NCBI RefSeq assembly: GCF_000971475.1
Contig: NZ_DF967522.1
Coordinates: forward strand, 85,403 to 149,402
DNA from: Sulfuricella sp. T08
GTDB taxonomy: Bacteria > Pseudomonadota > Gammaproteobacteria > Burkholderiales > Sulfuricellaceae
Length of the DNA stretch: 64,000 nt
Reading direction: 5' to 3'
Part shown: positions 42,401-53,094 of the stretch, piece by piece
Layout: every line of letters starts with the position of its first letter
How positions within the stretch are numbered: the stretch's first letter is position 1
Notes under the pieces: generated by a model
Told to the model about the DNA's origin: nothing
Seen by the model: only the letters and a program-made list of their open reading frames with translations
Databases searched by the model: none
Program-made: the position numbers and the translations under genes

Positions 42401-45152
42401 CTGCCCCTGGAGATTCTTCAACAGCAGGTGCAGCCATTTCGGAAGCCGCTTCTTCGATGAAATCGAAGTCCATAACCGGCAAACTGATTTCCTCGACCGG
42501 CTCGACAGTTTCCGTCACCGCCTCTTCAGGCTGCGGTTCGAAGGTGAGAGGCTCTTCCATGACTGGAATGCCAATTTCGGCTGTACCCTCCTCAACCACA
42601 TCGAAGCTTGGCAAGCTAATTTCTTCCGCGGGTTCAGAAGACTCCTCTGCGGGAGCGAGTTCCTCCTCGACGGCAGCTGGCATTGCACTGACCTGCGGCA
42701 CAACTTCAGCCATTTCCTCACAGCTCTTTAACTGCTCTGCCGAGGCCATCAGGGCATCGGCCTCGACAACCACCGAGCCTTTGCTCTGCAGTTGCCCCAC
42801 CCATTGCCCGAACGCAGTGCATGCCTGCTCGATAAAATTCAGCAGTGCGGGTGTTGCGCCTCTCTCATCCTGCAGCCATTTGTTCATCACCTGTTCGACC
42901 GCCCATGCAACCTCCCCCAGATCCGTCAGACCGACCATGCGTCCACTGCCTTTCAGGGTGTGAAAGCCACGACGGATCGTGTTTAGGGCCTCGCGGTCGC
43001 GAGGCTGCTCATGGCAGGCCTGCAAATTCTCGCTGACAGTAGCCAGTACCTCGGTCGCTTCTTCCAGGTAAATCTCGAGCATTTCCGCGTCGACCGCTTC
43101 CTCGGAGGCGTCCAGCAAACGTTCGGTTTCTTGCGATGGCGCTACGGGTATTTTGGTCTCGACCAGGGCAGCAACCGCGCTCGCCAGCCCGGGAGCGGGC
43201 ACTCCCTGCTCTTCATCGAGCAGACGCCTCGCTGTGGCGGCCTGTTCCTTCAGTTCCAAATCAGCCACCAGATCGGCGTCATGAGCCAGTCCGTTCAGCG
43301 ATTTTTCCAGCTTCTGGCGTGCTGCCAAATCCTCGGGGTTAGCCTGCCACTCCTGGAAGCTTTCCTGCGCCAGTTGTTTTTGCTTATACAGACTGGCTTC
43401 GATACTTTCATCCGCACGAGTTTCCTCGATTTCTTCTTGAGGTGCAGCCGTTTTTTCCTCCGGCTCTCCCGTCAGGCGAGACAGAGTCCGGCTAATAATA
43501 TTTTCCGCATCTGCACGTCCATACTGAACTTCTTCGATGTAAAAACCCAGGCTGCTCAGGCCTTCAGCCACCCCCTCCAGCTCCTGCGGGCTCGGCTCAT
43601 AAGCTGGATCGGCAAAGCGCTGGATACTGGAATGGCAGATACCAAGCAGCTTGTCCGCCTTTCCAAGGTCGAGAATTGTCAGGGCACCGGATATCTGCTT
43701 CAGGACGGATTCGAGAGAGGGAATACCCTCGCGCTTGGTCGTGTCCCTGAAGAACACATCCAGCACTTCCTCAATCCGTCGCAGATTTACCTGAATTTCA
43801 TGCGCAACCTGAGCCAACAGGAGTTTTTCCTGGGCTTTGCGGCTGATGTCGCCAAGGTGCGGGATTCCCGCTGCATCGATTTCCTCCGGGCGGCCACTTA
43901 AAACAGCCGACATACGCTTGGTCTGGATTTCCAGCTGCGTTGCCATTTCATCATTGAACTGGGCAAAGTTTTCCAGCACATTCTCCGCCAGCAGCAGAGC
44001 CGTAGCCACTTCTATCGCTAGTATTTCCCCGGCACTGTCCTGCCCCGGTTGAGTTGCTGCGAGCGCTTGCGTCTGCAAGAGCAGACCATGCAAAGGGCGG
44101 TTATCCAGCACCAGACTTTTTTCTACCAGCCGACCTAAGGGCTCCTGCAAATTTTTCAGGCTTTCTTTATGGCCCGTTGTGAATTTCAACCACAACTCCT
44201 TGACCGGCGTCAGCAGCTCCTTCAGTTCCCGAAGCAGGGGCTGGAGCCGAGTTGCATCGACCGCTGCAGCAGTGGCCGCCTGCGGCAAACAGCTATCCAG
44301 ATCGAATGCATGCTTGACCTGCTTGATCCGCTCGCTCACCGGCTGACTACATGCCACCCGGTATAGCAGATCGCGCAGCAGGTGTTCCGCCACCTTGGAC
44401 GAGGATTCTGCCAGCTTGCGAATCTGCTGATCAATCCTGCCAAGCAGGCGCTTGGCTTCGAAGTCGGGACTCAAACCCTTGTTGAGCAAACCTTCTATCA
44501 GAGCCCCCGCGGACCACCAGAAGGTTCGTTGCGCCGGCAAGCTCTGAGCTCGTTCGATGACCAGCAATGCCTCGCGCATCGCCTCCATTCCCGCCGGGTC
44601 GCCCGGCGTGCGAAGGAATTTAAGCAGCCCCCCCTGAAAGCGCGCACGCTCAGCCTTGGCCAGCACTTGCAGTTCGGCCTCACTCACTGGCTTCGCATTG
44701 ACATCCTTCGGTGCGCGCGCGGACAGATCCGGGAAAAACAAGTCGCTTTCGGCAAAATCCGAGGAGTTACGTGCCTGGCGCAAACTTTTATACACAGGGT
44801 AGAGCCTGAGCGGCACATCCGGCTCGCCATCAAGCAGACTGGAGAGATACTTGGAGAGCGCAGCAATGGCCTGGTTAAGGACTTCGATATTGGCGGCGGA
44901 TGGAGTAACCTCCTGCTTCTCCAGAGCGGCCACCAGCTTTTCGATTTCACCGCTAACGCGCGCAGCCCCTTCCAGGCCGACCATCAGGATGGCGCCGTTC
45001 ACCTGATGCAGGTGAGTCAGGCAATAGCGTAGCGGAGAAAGATCGTCGGGGTTGCCAAAGAATCCCGCCAGATTCTGCTTGGCCTGGTCCAATGCCTGGT
45101 CGATTTCGCCTTTGACCCAGCTCAGTGGGCCGATGTCCAACTCGGTGGCCAT
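39450..45152 (-). CDS. pilL: Pil-Chp hybrid histidine kinase (PilL/ChpA), multi-Hpt CheA with receiver
   Basis: A 1900-residue CheA-like kinase controlling type IV pilus twitching. The N-terminus has degenerate Hpt-like helices ([17 protein letters not shown] near 46). Three Hpt domains with a histidine follow: [12 protein letters not shown] near 731, [12 protein letters not shown] near 1027, [12 protein letters not shown] near 1212. An acidic Glu/Pro-rich linker lies around 830-990. Then come the dimerisation helices, the ATPase N-box ([13 protein letters not shown], about 1490) with DDGAGF and GRGVGLDVV, a CheW-like domain, and a receiver ([11 protein letters not shown], phospho-Asp in [11 protein letters not shown] about 1822, K in GKPF). 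It is shorter than the P. aeruginosa ChpA of about 2470 residues. Confidence 0.95.
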   Translation of the reverse strand: MATELDIGPLSWVKGEIDQALDQAKQNLAGFFGNPDDLSPLRYCLTHLHQVNGAILMVGLEGAARVSGEIEKLVAALEKQEVTPSAANIEVLNQAIAALSKYLSSLLDGEPDVPLRLYPVYKSLRQARNSSDFAESDLFFPDLSARAPKDVNAKPVSEAELQVLAKAERARFQGGLLKFLRTPGDPAGMEAMREALLVIERAQSLPAQRTFWWSAGALIEGLLNKGLSPDFEAKRLLGRIDQQIRKLAESSSKVAEHLLRDLLYRVACSQPVSERIKQVKHAFDLDSCLPQAATAAAVDATRLQPLLRELKELLTPVKELWLKFTTGHKESLKNLQEPLGRLVEKSLVLDNRPLHGLLLQTQALAATQPGQDSAGEILAIEVATALLLAENVLENFAQFNDEMATQLEIQTKRMSAVLSGRPEEIDAAGIPHLGDISRKAQEKLLLAQVAHEIQVNLRRIEEVLDVFFRDTTKREGIPSLESVLKQISGALTILDLGKADKLLGICHSSIQRFADPAYEPSPQELEGVAEGLSSLGFYIEEVQYGRADAENIISRTLSRLTGEPEEKTAAPQEEIEETRADESIEASLYKQKQLAQESFQEWQANPEDLAARQKLEKSLNGLAHDADLVADLELKEQAATARRLLDEEQGVPAPGLASAVAALVETKIPVAPSQETERLLDASEEAVDAEMLEIYLEEATEVLATVSENLQACHEQPRDREALNTIRRGFHTLKGSGRMVGLTDLGEVAWAVEQVMNKWLQDERGATPALLNFIEQACTAFGQWVGQLQSKGSVVVEADALMASAEQLKSCEEMAEVVPQVSAMPAAVEEELAPAEESSEPAEEISLPSFDVVEEGTAEIGIPVMEEPLTFEPQPEEAVTETVEPVEEISLPVMDFDFIEEAASEMAAPAVEESPGAEALPAEEIMLEAPELDEEISQPTFEAIEKDEIEAPVIEEHTSVVPDLGADEIAPELLPESEIVIGDVTLPSALFDIFMSEAKQRVAVLREELARLEDQPDMPIREDFMRAAHTLCGISRTVGFPASAQLSFELEEWLREMLEHPRPANGKQVKVTGDAVIALNKMVQTVEDQKMPKPAKQVVRSLQALVKKSRADGEKAASSALAGRATAAFVKPAEIVEPIASFPEVERRAEVVRTAAFEVPMPTSRDDIDLDILPLFLEEAQDLYPLVGTQVRTWREKPADGQTPQDLQRSLHTFKGSARMAGALQLGDLVHNMETRVVDSTEAGAPAASLFDELFTYFDKIGDLLDRLQAGPEAPISAEIEAGQPDIQPLPSSVKPGAQHLRVRADILDRLVNEAGEISIARSRVEGEMQGFKQSLLELTENVIRLRNQVREIEIQAESRMQSQANQTGGVAETFDPLEFDRFTRFQELTRFLAESVNDVATVQQSLLKSLGEADAALLQQARQNRELQQELMHIRMVPLSSITDRLHRIVRQTARELDKKASLEIKGGDVELDRSVLEKMTAPFEHLLRNSLAHGVESAADRIRAGKPEAGAIRIEARQEGNEIVLTLGDDGAGFNMEAIRKHAVQIGKLEADSDMPPARLVDMIFEPGFSTAQEVTQVAGRGVGLDVVRSEIAGLGGRVEAVPGEHGGANFSIYLPLTLAVAQAVLVRTGEKIYALPSAMVEQVKEFKTAGLEEIQRKGEIEWQNNRYPLFYLPRLLGDQEQMPEKHRYAMTLLLRSGSQRVAVQVDEILGNQEIVIKNIGPQLARVPGVAGATVLGNGQVALIINPAPLVQRIAMQVPSTGAVAPMVPIVEAVVPTIMVVDDSLTVRKITTRLLAKEGYQVVTAKDGVDALQHLQEILPDVMLVDIEMPRMDGFELTKNVRSDPKTAHIPIIMITSRTAEKHRNYAMELGVNAYLGKPFQEDELLGHIAGFIKKPTS

Positions 45153-45165
45153 GCTCTTCGATTAC

Positions 45166-47316
45166 CTATGCAAGTTTGAAACCTGCCACCGAGCCTTTCA
45201 GCTCGGCAGCCAGTTCGGTCAACTGACCAACAGAAGCGGCGGTCTGCTTGGTACCGTCCGTAGTCTGGTTGGTAATGTTCTGAATATCCTGCATGTTCGT
45301 TGCCACTTTGCTAGCGGCCTCCGCCTGCGCCTGGGTCGCTCTGGAGATAGTATCGATCAGATCCGCCAGGCTGCGCGTAACCCGCTCGATCTCGGACAGA
45401 GCCTGGCCCGCCGCATCTGACAGCTTGGCGCCTTCCACCACACCCTGAGTACTCTGCTCCATAGCTGCCACCGCATCGTGGGTATCGGTCTGAATGGTCT
45501 TCACAATCGCGCCGATCTGTTTGGTTGCCTCGCCCGAACGTTCCGCCAACCGCTGCACCTCTTCCGCCACCACGGTGAAGCCGCGCCCCGCCTCACCGGC
45601 GGAAGCCGCTTGAATCGCCGCGTTCAGTGCCAGAATGTTGGTTTGTTCGGTAATGTCGGAAATCAGCTCCACGATCTCGCTAATCTCCTGGGAGCTTTCA
45701 CCCAGCCGCTTGATCCGTTTTGCCGTTTCCTGAATCTGGCCGCGAATCTCGTTCATGCCGGCAATGGAGTTTTGCACCGCCACGGCACCCTTGTCCGCGG
45801 CCTGCAGGGATTGCTGCGCCACTTTCGCCGACTCGGCTGCGTTGGCAGACACCTCGTTAATGGAGTCCGCCATCTGCAGCACCGCAGTACTGGTTTCCTC
45901 AATTTCACGCGACTGCTTTTCCGAAGCCTGCAGCAGATGCTCGGAGGTGCCCTGCGCCTCTTGGGAAGCGCGTGCCACCTGCTCTGTCGCCTTGTTCACC
46001 CCGACCACCAGCGATCGCAACTCGTCAATTGCGTAGTTGATCGAGTCCGCGATAGCGCCGGTGATATCCTCGGTCACTCGCGCCCTCACGGTCAGGTCAC
46101 CTTCCGCCAGATCGCCCATTTCATTGAGCAGCCGCAGAATCGCCTCCTGGTTTCGTTTGTTTTCCTGCTCGCTGATGGCCGCCTTACGCTTGGCATCATC
46201 CAGCATCACCTTTGAAAAGAGTACGGCAAGCAATAATGCAGAGCTGCCAAAGATGACGGTCAGCAATGCTTCCAGCACACCGCTGCTGGCATTCTTGTTG
46301 TAACTCTCAGTCAGCTTGCTGGAGAAGTCCAGCATCTTGTCGCCATCTTTAAACAAGGAACGCTGAGCATTTTTTGCCTCAACCAGACCCTTAATTTCTT
46401 TCAGGATATTATCGACGTGGACCGCAAAATCCCGGAACGTATCATTAATTTCTTCCAGTGTTTTCCTCGCCTCTAGATCCTTAACGGAACCCAGGTGCAG
46501 TTCGTCACTCCCGTTCAGCAAGCCCGCCACAATCTTCCTGTAAGCACTGATATCCTGGCCCAATGCAAGAGCGTTTTCCGGATCGATATTGGCACTCGAC
46601 TGCAAGGCATTGGCAACCTTCACAATCCGCTCTGCCAGCATCCCTAACTCCCGGGCAGCAGCAGCCTCCCGCGCTCCAGTACCCGACTGAAGCACCCGGC
46701 TCGATAGTTGCTCGGATAATTCAAGCAAGGTCTCGTCACTGGCATTAATACCCATAACACTGTTACTCAATACCGCCAGCTTTTTCTCCTGGGTTAGAAT
46801 CTGGCTGATGTCTGTACGCATTTTAGCCCACAGCTTGTTCATCTCTTGCAGCAGGGGTTGGACAGCGGACGATGATGCGAGCACACCATCACCACCCTGG
46901 GTCAGATTTTTGATGTCTCTAGAAAAGCCCTGGTCGGCTTCTTTCAACTGGGCAAAAGCGACAGGACTACCCTGCGCCGCCTGTTGTGCGCCCTTCGCGA
47001 TCCGTTGCGACAACATCTGCATTTCTGTCGAAATACTTGTATGCTGATTCAGGATATACAGGTTCGCACCGTACCAGACCAGCGGAGAAAAAGAGAAAAG
47101 CACAGCAACGGCCCACGCGGAACCCAGTATCTTCAACTGCTGCTTCATGGGTTTTTCGCCGATAAGCGGCAGTGGCTGCCCCGTATCGCCGACCATCTTC
47201 TGGAGGCCTTTCATCACCAAGGTGGTATTCAGCCCCAACTTCGTCGTCGGTCCGGTCGGAGCAGCCTGTCCAGGCTTCCCCTTGAAAAAGTTGAAACTTG
47301 GCAACTTGAATCCCAT
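45166..47316 (-). CDS. pilJ: Type IV pilus methyl-accepting chemotaxis protein
   Basis: A 716-residue chemoreceptor. A cytoplasmic N-terminus of about 60 residues precedes TM1 ([20 protein letters not shown]). The periplasmic PilJ-type helical domain includes [19 protein letters not shown]2 is [20 protein letters not shown] near residue 350, then a HAMP segment ([17 protein letters not shown]) and the signalling tip ([40 protein letters not shown]). It ends GSVAGFKLA. It lies between pilI and pilL. Confidence 0.95.
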   Translation of the reverse strand: MGFKLPSFNFFKGKPGQAAPTGPTTKLGLNTTLVMKGLQKMVGDTGQPLPLIGEKPMKQQLKILGSAWAVAVLFSFSPLVWYGANLYILNQHTSISTEMQMLSQRIAKGAQQAAQGSPVAFAQLKEADQGFSRDIKNLTQGGDGVLASSSAVQPLLQEMNKLWAKMRTDISQILTQEKKLAVLSNSVMGINASDETLLELSEQLSSRVLQSGTGAREAAAARELGMLAERIVKVANALQSSANIDPENALALGQDISAYRKIVAGLLNGSDELHLGSVKDLEARKTLEEINDTFRDFAVHVDNILKEIKGLVEAKNAQRSLFKDGDKMLDFSSKLTESYNKNASSGVLEALLTVIFGSSALLLAVLFSKVMLDDAKRKAAISEQENKRNQEAILRLLNEMGDLAEGDLTVRARVTEDITGAIADSINYAIDELRSLVVGVNKATEQVARASQEAQGTSEHLLQASEKQSREIEETSTAVLQMADSINEVSANAAESAKVAQQSLQAADKGAVAVQNSIAGMNEIRGQIQETAKRIKRLGESSQEISEIVELISDITEQTNILALNAAIQAASAGEAGRGFTVVAEEVQRLAERSGEATKQIGAIVKTIQTDTHDAVAAMEQSTQGVVEGAKLSDAAGQALSEIERVTRSLADLIDTISRATQAQAEAASKVATNMQDIQNITNQTTDGTKQTAASVGQLTELAAELKGSVAGFKLA

Positions 47317-47387
47317 GCTTAAATCTCCATCCCTAGTTTTATTTGCAACTCACAGAAATGATCGTTCATAGTACCCGTCGAACACTC

Positions 47388-47906
47388 TTATGACAGGCCC
47401 ACATTCAAGAACTGGGCGTGACCGGTCAATACCTGCATGTTCAGTTCCTGCCACCTCCGTCCGGTTTCATCATGATATTCGGCAGCAACCCAGAGCGGAG
47501 CCTCCCCATCTATTTCCACCCGTTGCATTTTCTCGGGATTGCGCAATCCCAGCATGCGGCTGACGACGATTCCGCAATTGACAGAAAATTTCTGGTGGAC
47601 CAGAAGCAGGCGACAATCCACTCCAAATTGTGTTGGTATGCCGCCGAGAAAATGGGAAAAATCAACAATGCTATAGAGATTGCCGCGAAAATTAGCCACA
47701 CCGCAAAACCATGACTGCGCCAGGGGGACGGGCGTCAGCTTTGGAATAGGCAACGCCTCGCTGATATCGGAAAGATTGACCAGCCAGAATTGCGAGCCAA
47801 TCTGGACACCCAGCTTGGAGGGGTTGGCCTTATCGCTAGATGCCAAGCTCTGCAGCTTGGCCATCACGCTCTCATGAAATGCTCGCAGGCTGATTTTTCT
47901 TGCCAT
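47388..47906 (-). CDS. pilI: CheW-like adaptor PilI
   Basis: A 172-residue CheW-domain protein coupling PilJ to PilL. It shows GVQIGSQFWLVNLSDISEAL, VPLAQSWFCGVANFRGNLYS and IVDFSHFLGG, the pattern of PilI proteins. The gene has 71 bases to pilJ and 44 bases to pilH, all on the same strand. Confidence 0.92.
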   Translation of the reverse strand: MARKISLRAFHESVMAKLQSLASSDKANPSKLGVQIGSQFWLVNLSDISEALPIPKLTPVPLAQSWFCGVANFRGNLYSIVDFSHFLGGIPTQFGVDCRLLLVHQKFSVNCGIVVSRMLGLRNPEKMQRVEIDGEAPLWVAAEYHDETGRRWQELNMQVLTGHAQFLNVGLS

Positions 47907-47950
47907 CTGCTATCCTTGTAAGCTCCAAGCAACGTACGTTGACATGGAGA

Positions 47951-48316
47951 TCAACCGAGTGCCGTAATTTTTTTCAGCAGTTCATCCTGGTTCACCGGTT
48001 TAACGATGTAATCCTTCGCGCCCTGCCGCATTCCCCATACCTTATCGGTTTCCTGCCCCTTGGTGGTGCACATGATGACAGGAATATGCTTGGTTTCTTC
48101 ATCCTTGGAGATTGCCCGTGTCGCCTGGAAGCCATTCAGGCCCGGCATCACCACATCCATGATGATCAGATCAGGCTTTTCCTGCTTGGCCTTGGTGATT
48201 GCCTCCTCGCCACTTTCGGCGGTAACCACCTGGTAGCCCTGTTTAGTCAGCAAGCCACCAAGAAAAAATCTTTCGGTAGGCGAATCATCCACGACCATAA
48301 TCTTATTGATAGCCAT
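47951..48316 (-). CDS. pilH: Single-domain response regulator PilH
   Basis: A 121-residue CheY-like receiver. [20 protein letters not shown] has the acidic pair; the phospho-acceptor is in [22 protein letters not shown] in [10 protein letters not shown] and the lysine in [12 protein letters not shown] complete the site. In Pil-Chp systems PilH acts as phosphate sink or retraction regulator. Confidence 0.94.
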   Translation of the reverse strand: MAINKIMVVDDSPTERFFLGGLLTKQGYQVVTAESGEEAITKAKQEKPDLIIMDVVMPGLNGFQATRAISKDEETKHIPVIMCTTKGQETDKVWGMRQGAKDYIVKPVNQDELLKKITALG

Positions 48317-48327
48317 TTGTTCCCTCT

Positions 48328-48732
48328 CTAGCTGACACTGCGCTGAGCCATGTACTGACCCACGGTTTTAAGCAGACTTTCCTTGGTAAAAGGTTTGGTC
48401 AAATACTCATCGGATCCCACCATCCTGCCTCGAGCGCGGTCGAACAAACCATCCTTGCTGGATAGCATGATAACGGGAGTGACTTTGAATTTTGGGTTTT
48501 TCTTGATCAGCGCACAAGTCTGGTAGCCATCCAGGCGCGGCATCATGATGTCAACGAAAATGACATCGGGTTGGTGATCGGCAATCTTGGATAGAGCGTC
48601 AAACCCATCTTCTGCGAGGATAACCTCACAACCGGCCTTCACCAGAAAAATCTCGGCACTGCGGCGAATGGTATTACTGTCATCAATCACCATCACCTTG
48701 GTTCCCGCAAGGGTTTGTGTTTCTCCGCTCAC
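48328..48732 (-). CDS. pilG: Single-domain response regulator PilG
   Basis: A 134-residue receiver: VMVIDDSNTIRRSAEIFLVK, phospho-Asp in VIFVDIMMPRLDGYQTCALI, VIMLSSKDGLFDRARGRMVG and YLTKPFTKESLL. It heads the pilG-H-I-J-L operon, 11 bases before pilH, so the promoter should lie between 48733 and 48970, a region shared with the divergent thiD gene. Confidence 0.94.
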   Translation of the reverse strand: MSGETQTLAGTKVMVIDDSNTIRRSAEIFLVKAGCEVILAEDGFDALSKIADHQPDVIFVDIMMPRLDGYQTCALIKKNPKFKVTPVIMLSSKDGLFDRARGRMVGSDEYLTKPFTKESLLKTVGQYMAQRSVS

Positions 48733-48970
48733 TCGCCTCCTCCAAGCTTTTTATTACCCAAGACTATCCACCCTGTCCGGGTAATGGTATCAGCCTTTGA
48801 GTTTATATGAAGACACTATTTTGGAGCATTGTATAATAAATTCTCTTCAGGTAAAGCGCCTTACCATAACTCATTCGGCAAAATGCCGGGAATCTCCATG
48901 TCAATTTAGGTTAAGATACTGTCTTTCGATCAACCTCTACCACCGTAGGTACCACTCGATTTTTTCCAGC

Positions 48971-49828
48971 ATGACAATGTCCGTACTCATGGCAAACACG
49001 CGCGAAACACCCCCGATCGTCCTTACTTTTGCCGCTTCCGATCCGAGTGGGGGCGCCGGCCTGCAAGCTGACATCCTGACCTTATCCAGCATGGGATGCC
49101 ATCCCCTGTCAGTGGTCACCGCCATCACGGTGCAAGACACCTTGGGCGTGGAGGACGTGATGGCCATGGAGGCCGAATGGGTTGCCGACCAGGCGCGCTG
49201 CGTACTGGAAGACATGCCGGTGGGGGTTTTCAAGGTTGGCCTGATCGGCAGCGTTGAAAATGTTGCCGCCATTGCCGAGGTGGTTGCTGATTACCCGGAT
49301 ATCCCGCTGATATTGGATCCGGTACTAGCCTCTGGCCGGGGAGACGAGTTGGCTGGCGATGACATACTCACTGCCTTGCAGGAAATGCTCATCCCCCAAA
49401 CCACCCTGCTCACGCCCAACAGCCTGGAAGCAAGGCGTATCGCACAGCTCGATGACGATGATGGTGATGCCGAACCCGATCTCGCCGAATGTGCCCGGCG
49501 CATAATCGAAATGGGCTGCGAATTCGTGCTGATTACCGGCACCCATGAAAACACACCCCAAGTGGTAAATACCCTCTACGGCGAAAGCGGCGTGTTGCGT
49601 AGCGACAGCTGGTCCCGTCTGCCCGGCAGCTACCACGGGTCGGGCTGCACCCTGGCCTCAGCGATCGCCGCCTCGATCGCCCACGGCCTGGATATTCCGG
49701 AAGCGGTGAAGGAGGCGCAGGAATTCACCTGGCAAGCATTGAAAGCCGGCTTCCACCCGGGCATGGGGCAAAACATTCCCGACCGTCTTTTCTGGGCGCG
49801 AGAGGAAGAAGATGCCGCCCGCGATTAG
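48971..49828 (+). CDS. thiD: Hydroxymethylpyrimidine/phosphomethylpyrimidine kinase
   Basis: A roughly 285-residue ribokinase-like enzyme acting after ThiC in thiamin synthesis. IVLTFAASDPSGGAGLQADI gives the substrate-binding N-terminus; GSYHGSGCTLASAIAASIAH gives the anion hole and catalytic Cys. The start is uncertain: ATGs at 48971, 48977 and 48989 are all possible, and none has a clear ribosome site. A longer upstream frame from 48797 has no family match. No TPP riboswitch is seen here, in contrast to thiC. Confidence 0.92.
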   Translation: MTMSVLMANTRETPPIVLTFAASDPSGGAGLQADILTLSSMGCHPLSVVTAITVQDTLGVEDVMAMEAEWVADQARCVLEDMPVGVFKVGLIGSVENVAAIAEVVADYPDIPLILDPVLASGRGDELAGDDILTALQEMLIPQTTLLTPNSLEARRIAQLDDDDGDAEPDLAECARRIIEMGCEFVLITGTHENTPQVVNTLYGESGVLRSDSWSRLPGSYHGSGCTLASAIAASIAHGLDIPEAVKEAQEFTWQALKAGFHPGMGQNIPDRLFWAREEEDAARD

Positions 49829-50456
49829 CGGCCTGTATGCCATCACCCCCGAGTGCGCCGACACCGAAGGTCTGGTGCAACAGGTCAGACAGGCCTTGTC
49901 CGGCGGTGCTCACCTGGTGCAATACCGCAACAAGGGGGGCGATGTTGGATTGCGCCACGAGCAGGCCAGCGAATTATTAGCGCTGTGCAAACAATTCCAT
50001 GTACCGCTGATCATCAATGACGACATTCGCCTCACCGACCTGACCGGAGCGGACGGGGTACATCTGGGCAAGGACGACGGCGGTGTGCGTGAAGCCCGGC
50101 TGATCCTCGGCCCGGATAAAATCATCGGCGTATCTTGTTATAATGACTTGCAACGGGCGCTCGATGCCGAAGCCCATGGCGCAAATTATGTTGCCTTCGG
50201 CAGTTTCTTCCCGTCGCCGACCAAACCCGACGCGGCTGCGGCACCTTTAACTCTTTTGCACGAAGCTAAACGGAGCCTGAACATACCGCTCGTTGCCATC
50301 GGCGGCATTACCGCGGATAACGTCACCCCCCTGATCGAAGCCGGCACCGACGCCGTGGCTGTTATCTCTGCGCTATTCGACAGCGATGATATCAGGGCTG
50401 CCGCCAGCCGTTTTGCCGTGTTATTCGAAAAATCAATCCACCATACATTGCACTAA
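49812..50456 (+). CDS. thiE: Thiamine-phosphate synthase
   Basis: A 214-residue TIM-barrel enzyme joining HMP-PP and the thiazole phosphate. Motifs: SGLYAITPE at the N-terminus, [46 protein letters not shown] and [11 protein letters not shown]. It overlaps thiD by 17 bases and precedes hemL by 10 bases, a thiD-thiE-hemL arrangement frequent in betaproteobacteria. Confidence 0.96.
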   Translation: MPPAISGLYAITPECADTEGLVQQVRQALSGGAHLVQYRNKGGDVGLRHEQASELLALCKQFHVPLIINDDIRLTDLTGADGVHLGKDDGGVREARLILGPDKIIGVSCYNDLQRALDAEAHGANYVAFGSFFPSPTKPDAAAAPLTLLHEAKRSLNIPLVAIGGITADNVTPLIEAGTDAVAVISALFDSDDIRAAASRFAVLFEKSIHHTLH

Positions 50457-50466
50457 GGTAATAACC

Positions 50467-51756
50467 ATGACCTCACGCAACCAGCAGCTTTTCGAGAAAT
50501 CCCAGCAGTTCATCCCCGGTGGCGTCAATTCGCCTGTACGCGCTTTCGGCTCGGTCGGCGGCACGCCGGTGTTTTTCAAGCGCGGCGCAGGTGCCACCGT
50601 CTGGGATGAGGATGGCCAGGCGTATATCGATTACGTCGGCTCCTGGGGACCAATGATCCTCGGCCACGCCCACCCCGAGGTGATCAAGGCTGTGCAGGAA
50701 ACCGCCGCCAATGGCTTGAGCTTCGGCGCGCCCACCGCGCTGGAACTGGAAATGGCCGAAGCTTTGTGCACGCTGCTACCCGGCATGGATCAGGTACGCC
50801 TGGTCAGCTCCGGCACCGAGGCCACCATGAGCGCCATCCGCCTGGCGCGGGGATACACCGGCCGCTCCAAGATCATCAAGTTCGAAGGCTGTTACCACGG
50901 CCACGCCGACTCACTACTGGTCAAGGCCGGCTCTGGCGCACTCACCTTCGGCCAACCCAGCTCCGGCGGAGTGCCGGCAGAAACTGCGGCGCATACCCTG
51001 GTGCTGGCCTACAACGACAGCGCCGCACTGGTAGAAACTTTCGGGAAAATCGGCAACGAAATTGCCGCAGTGATCGTTGAACCGGTGGCCGGCAACATGA
51101 ACCTGGTCGCACCCAAGCCCGAGTTCCTCAAGGCGCTGCGCGAACTGTGCACCCGGCACGGCAGCGTACTGATTTTCGACGAAGTGATGACCGGTTTCCG
51201 CGTTGGGCCGAAGTGCGCCCAAGGCCTGTTCGGCATCGTTCCCGACCTGACCACGCTCGGCAAGGTGATCGGTGGCGGCATGCCGGTCGGGGCATTCGGT
51301 GGCCGCCGCGACATCATGCAGAAGCTCGCTCCGCTTGGCCCCGTCTACCAGGCAGGCACCCTGTCCGGCAATCCGGTGGCGGTAGCGGCAGGGCTGACCA
51401 CGCTCAGGCTGGTGCAGGCCCCGGGCTTCTACGACAGACTGGCTGCAGCAACCCACAAGCTAATCGATGGCCTGACCGCGGCAGCCAAGAAGCATAGAGT
51501 AACTTTTTCGGCACAGTCCGTCGGCGGCATGTTCGGCGTCTACTTCCGTGCCACGCCCCCGACCAGCTATGCCGAAGTGATGGAATGCGACAAGACCGCC
51601 TTCAATCATTTCTTCCACGCCATGCTGGATAAAGGCATCTATCTTGCGCCTTCCGCATTCGAGGCAGGATTCGTTTCGGCTGCCCACACCGACGTGGAAA
51701 TCGGGAAAACCTTGCAAGCCGCAGACGAAGTGTTTGGGGAAATGTCCCGGCTTTGA
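50467..51756 (+). CDS. hemL: Glutamate-1-semialdehyde 2,1-aminomutase
   Basis: A 429-residue PLP enzyme giving 5-aminolevulinate for haem. It begins [20 protein letters not shown], continues [20 protein letters not shown], and has [40 protein letters not shown], and the PLP lysine in [18 protein letters not shown]. The ATG at 50467 follows AAGGTAATAACC. An open frame 27 codons upstream lies in thiE and is not coding. The product feeds HemB, encoded at 59 kb. Confidence 0.97.
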   Translation: MTSRNQQLFEKSQQFIPGGVNSPVRAFGSVGGTPVFFKRGAGATVWDEDGQAYIDYVGSWGPMILGHAHPEVIKAVQETAANGLSFGAPTALELEMAEALCTLLPGMDQVRLVSSGTEATMSAIRLARGYTGRSKIIKFEGCYHGHADSLLVKAGSGALTFGQPSSGGVPAETAAHTLVLAYNDSAALVETFGKIGNEIAAVIVEPVAGNMNLVAPKPEFLKALRELCTRHGSVLIFDEVMTGFRVGPKCAQGLFGIVPDLTTLGKVIGGGMPVGAFGGRRDIMQKLAPLGPVYQAGTLSGNPVAVAAGLTTLRLVQAPGFYDRLAAATHKLIDGLTAAAKKHRVTFSAQSVGGMFGVYFRATPPTSYAEVMECDKTAFNHFFHAMLDKGIYLAPSAFEAGFVSAAHTDVEIGKTLQAADEVFGEMSRL

Positions 51757-52037
51757 CGATACCAGCTCATGCCTCTTGCTACGATTACACCGACTACCGA
51801 TTAAGCGGTGCCGCAATCCGATCATCACCAAATACAAGGCGGGAAACAGGACTTCGTGCCGGTGCAGTGATGTATGAGAGAAGTCATACCATAAGGTGAT
51901 CAAGTCAATGCTTCGTGGTTTGTGGCATAGCCCCCCTTGAAGTGAACCTCTGCACGCCACACATAGCAGGTCTGTGTATAGTATTTTGCTCTCGAACTCC
52001 GATATAATTAAACTTAGTCTAAATTGAGGAATGCACC
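51757..52037 (+). promoter_or_regulatory. Intergenic region with probable promoter of the moxR operon
   Basis: About 280 bases without a gene. TATAAT at 52003-52008 lies 30 bases before the moxR-like ATG, with no convincing -35 at 17-bp spacing (TTGCTC at 51986 is too close). AATTGAGGAATGCACC provides the ribosome site. No strong terminator for hemL was seen. Confidence 0.45.
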
Positions 52038-53084
52038 ATGCGTCCGGCCCAACTCTCCATCATTCTGGATCGCGAATTTCTTAGCGCCCAGGATGGGCAT
52101 CACACACCCGTCATGTTATGGGGTCCCCCGGGCGTGGGAAAATCCCAGATCATCGCTCAGGTTGCGGCACGCCACGGCGTACCGATGATAGATATACGAC
52201 TGTCGCAAATGGAGCCCTCCGACCTGCGCGGCATCCCATTTCGAATCGAGGATCGTGTTGAATGGGCGATCCCCTCGATGCTGCCCGATACCAAGAGGCA
52301 TGGTCCTCAAGGCATCCTGTTTCTGGATGAAATCACCTCGGCCCCGCCCAGTGTTTCCGCGGCAGCCTACCAGCTGATTCTCGATCGACGCCTGGGCGCC
52401 TATCAAATCCCGGAAAGCTGGGCGATTTTTGCTGCCGGCAACCGTCAGGGCGACCGTGGCGTCACCTATACCATGCCGGCACCGCTGGCCAACCGATTTT
52501 CTCATTTCGAGGTTGAGGCCAATCTCGACGACTGGGTCGCCTGGGCTTACGCCAACAAAATCGACGAGCGCCTGATCGGCTTTCTGCGCTTTCGTCCCGA
52601 ACTGCTGTTCGATTTTGACCCGGCGCACAACCCCGTCGCCTTCCCCAGCCCGCGTTCGTGGGAATTTTCCCACCGCGCACTGCAAAAATTCGGCGATCAC
52701 CCGGAGTTATTGCTGCCCACTCTGCAAGCCTGCGTCGGCCCGGCAGCCGGCCTTGAACTCAACGCCTTCATCGAAAATCTCGACCGGATGCCGGATCTGG
52801 ACGCGATCCTGCGCGGCGAAGAAGTCGCCGTACCGCGCGAAATAGACCTGCAGTATGCCGTCGCCTCCGCCCTGGTAGGACGGGCGATCCGCGCCAAAAG
52901 TAACGCCAATGCCCGCGATATTTACGGCCACATCCTCGACTACGCCAGCCGTTTCCCGCTCAAGGAAATGGGCATCATGCTGGTGTCCGACATGCACCGC
53001 GCCGTCGGCCAGAACCTGTTCGCCGTACCCCAGTTCTCCAAGTGGGCGAATGCCGTCTCTGACCTGATGCTGTACGAAATGTAA
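52038..53084 (+). CDS. MoxR-family AAA+ ATPase
   Basis: A 348-residue AAA+ protein. Walker A is MLWGPPGVGKSQIIAQ near residue 35; Walker B is ILFLDEITSAPPSVS near residue 95; sensor region FAAGNRQGDRG and an arginine-finger region PLANRF follow. MoxR ATPases work with VWA-domain proteins as chaperones or metal-insertion factors, and such a partner is encoded next. Which complex it matures is not visible. Confidence 0.9.
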   Translation: MRPAQLSIILDREFLSAQDGHHTPVMLWGPPGVGKSQIIAQVAARHGVPMIDIRLSQMEPSDLRGIPFRIEDRVEWAIPSMLPDTKRHGPQGILFLDEITSAPPSVSAAAYQLILDRRLGAYQIPESWAIFAAGNRQGDRGVTYTMPAPLANRFSHFEVEANLDDWVAWAYANKIDERLIGFLRFRPELLFDFDPAHNPVAFPSPRSWEFSHRALQKFGDHPELLLPTLQACVGPAAGLELNAFIENLDRMPDLDAILRGEEVAVPREIDLQYAVASALVGRAIRAKSNANARDIYGHILDYASRFPLKEMGIMLVSDMHRAVGQNLFAVPQFSKWANAVSDLMLYEM

Positions 53085-53094
53085 GGTCACCGTC

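Noticed and set aside
48797-48970. N-terminal extension of ThiD
   Set aside because: The 58 added residues have no family match and lie in the intergenic region shared with the pilG promoter.
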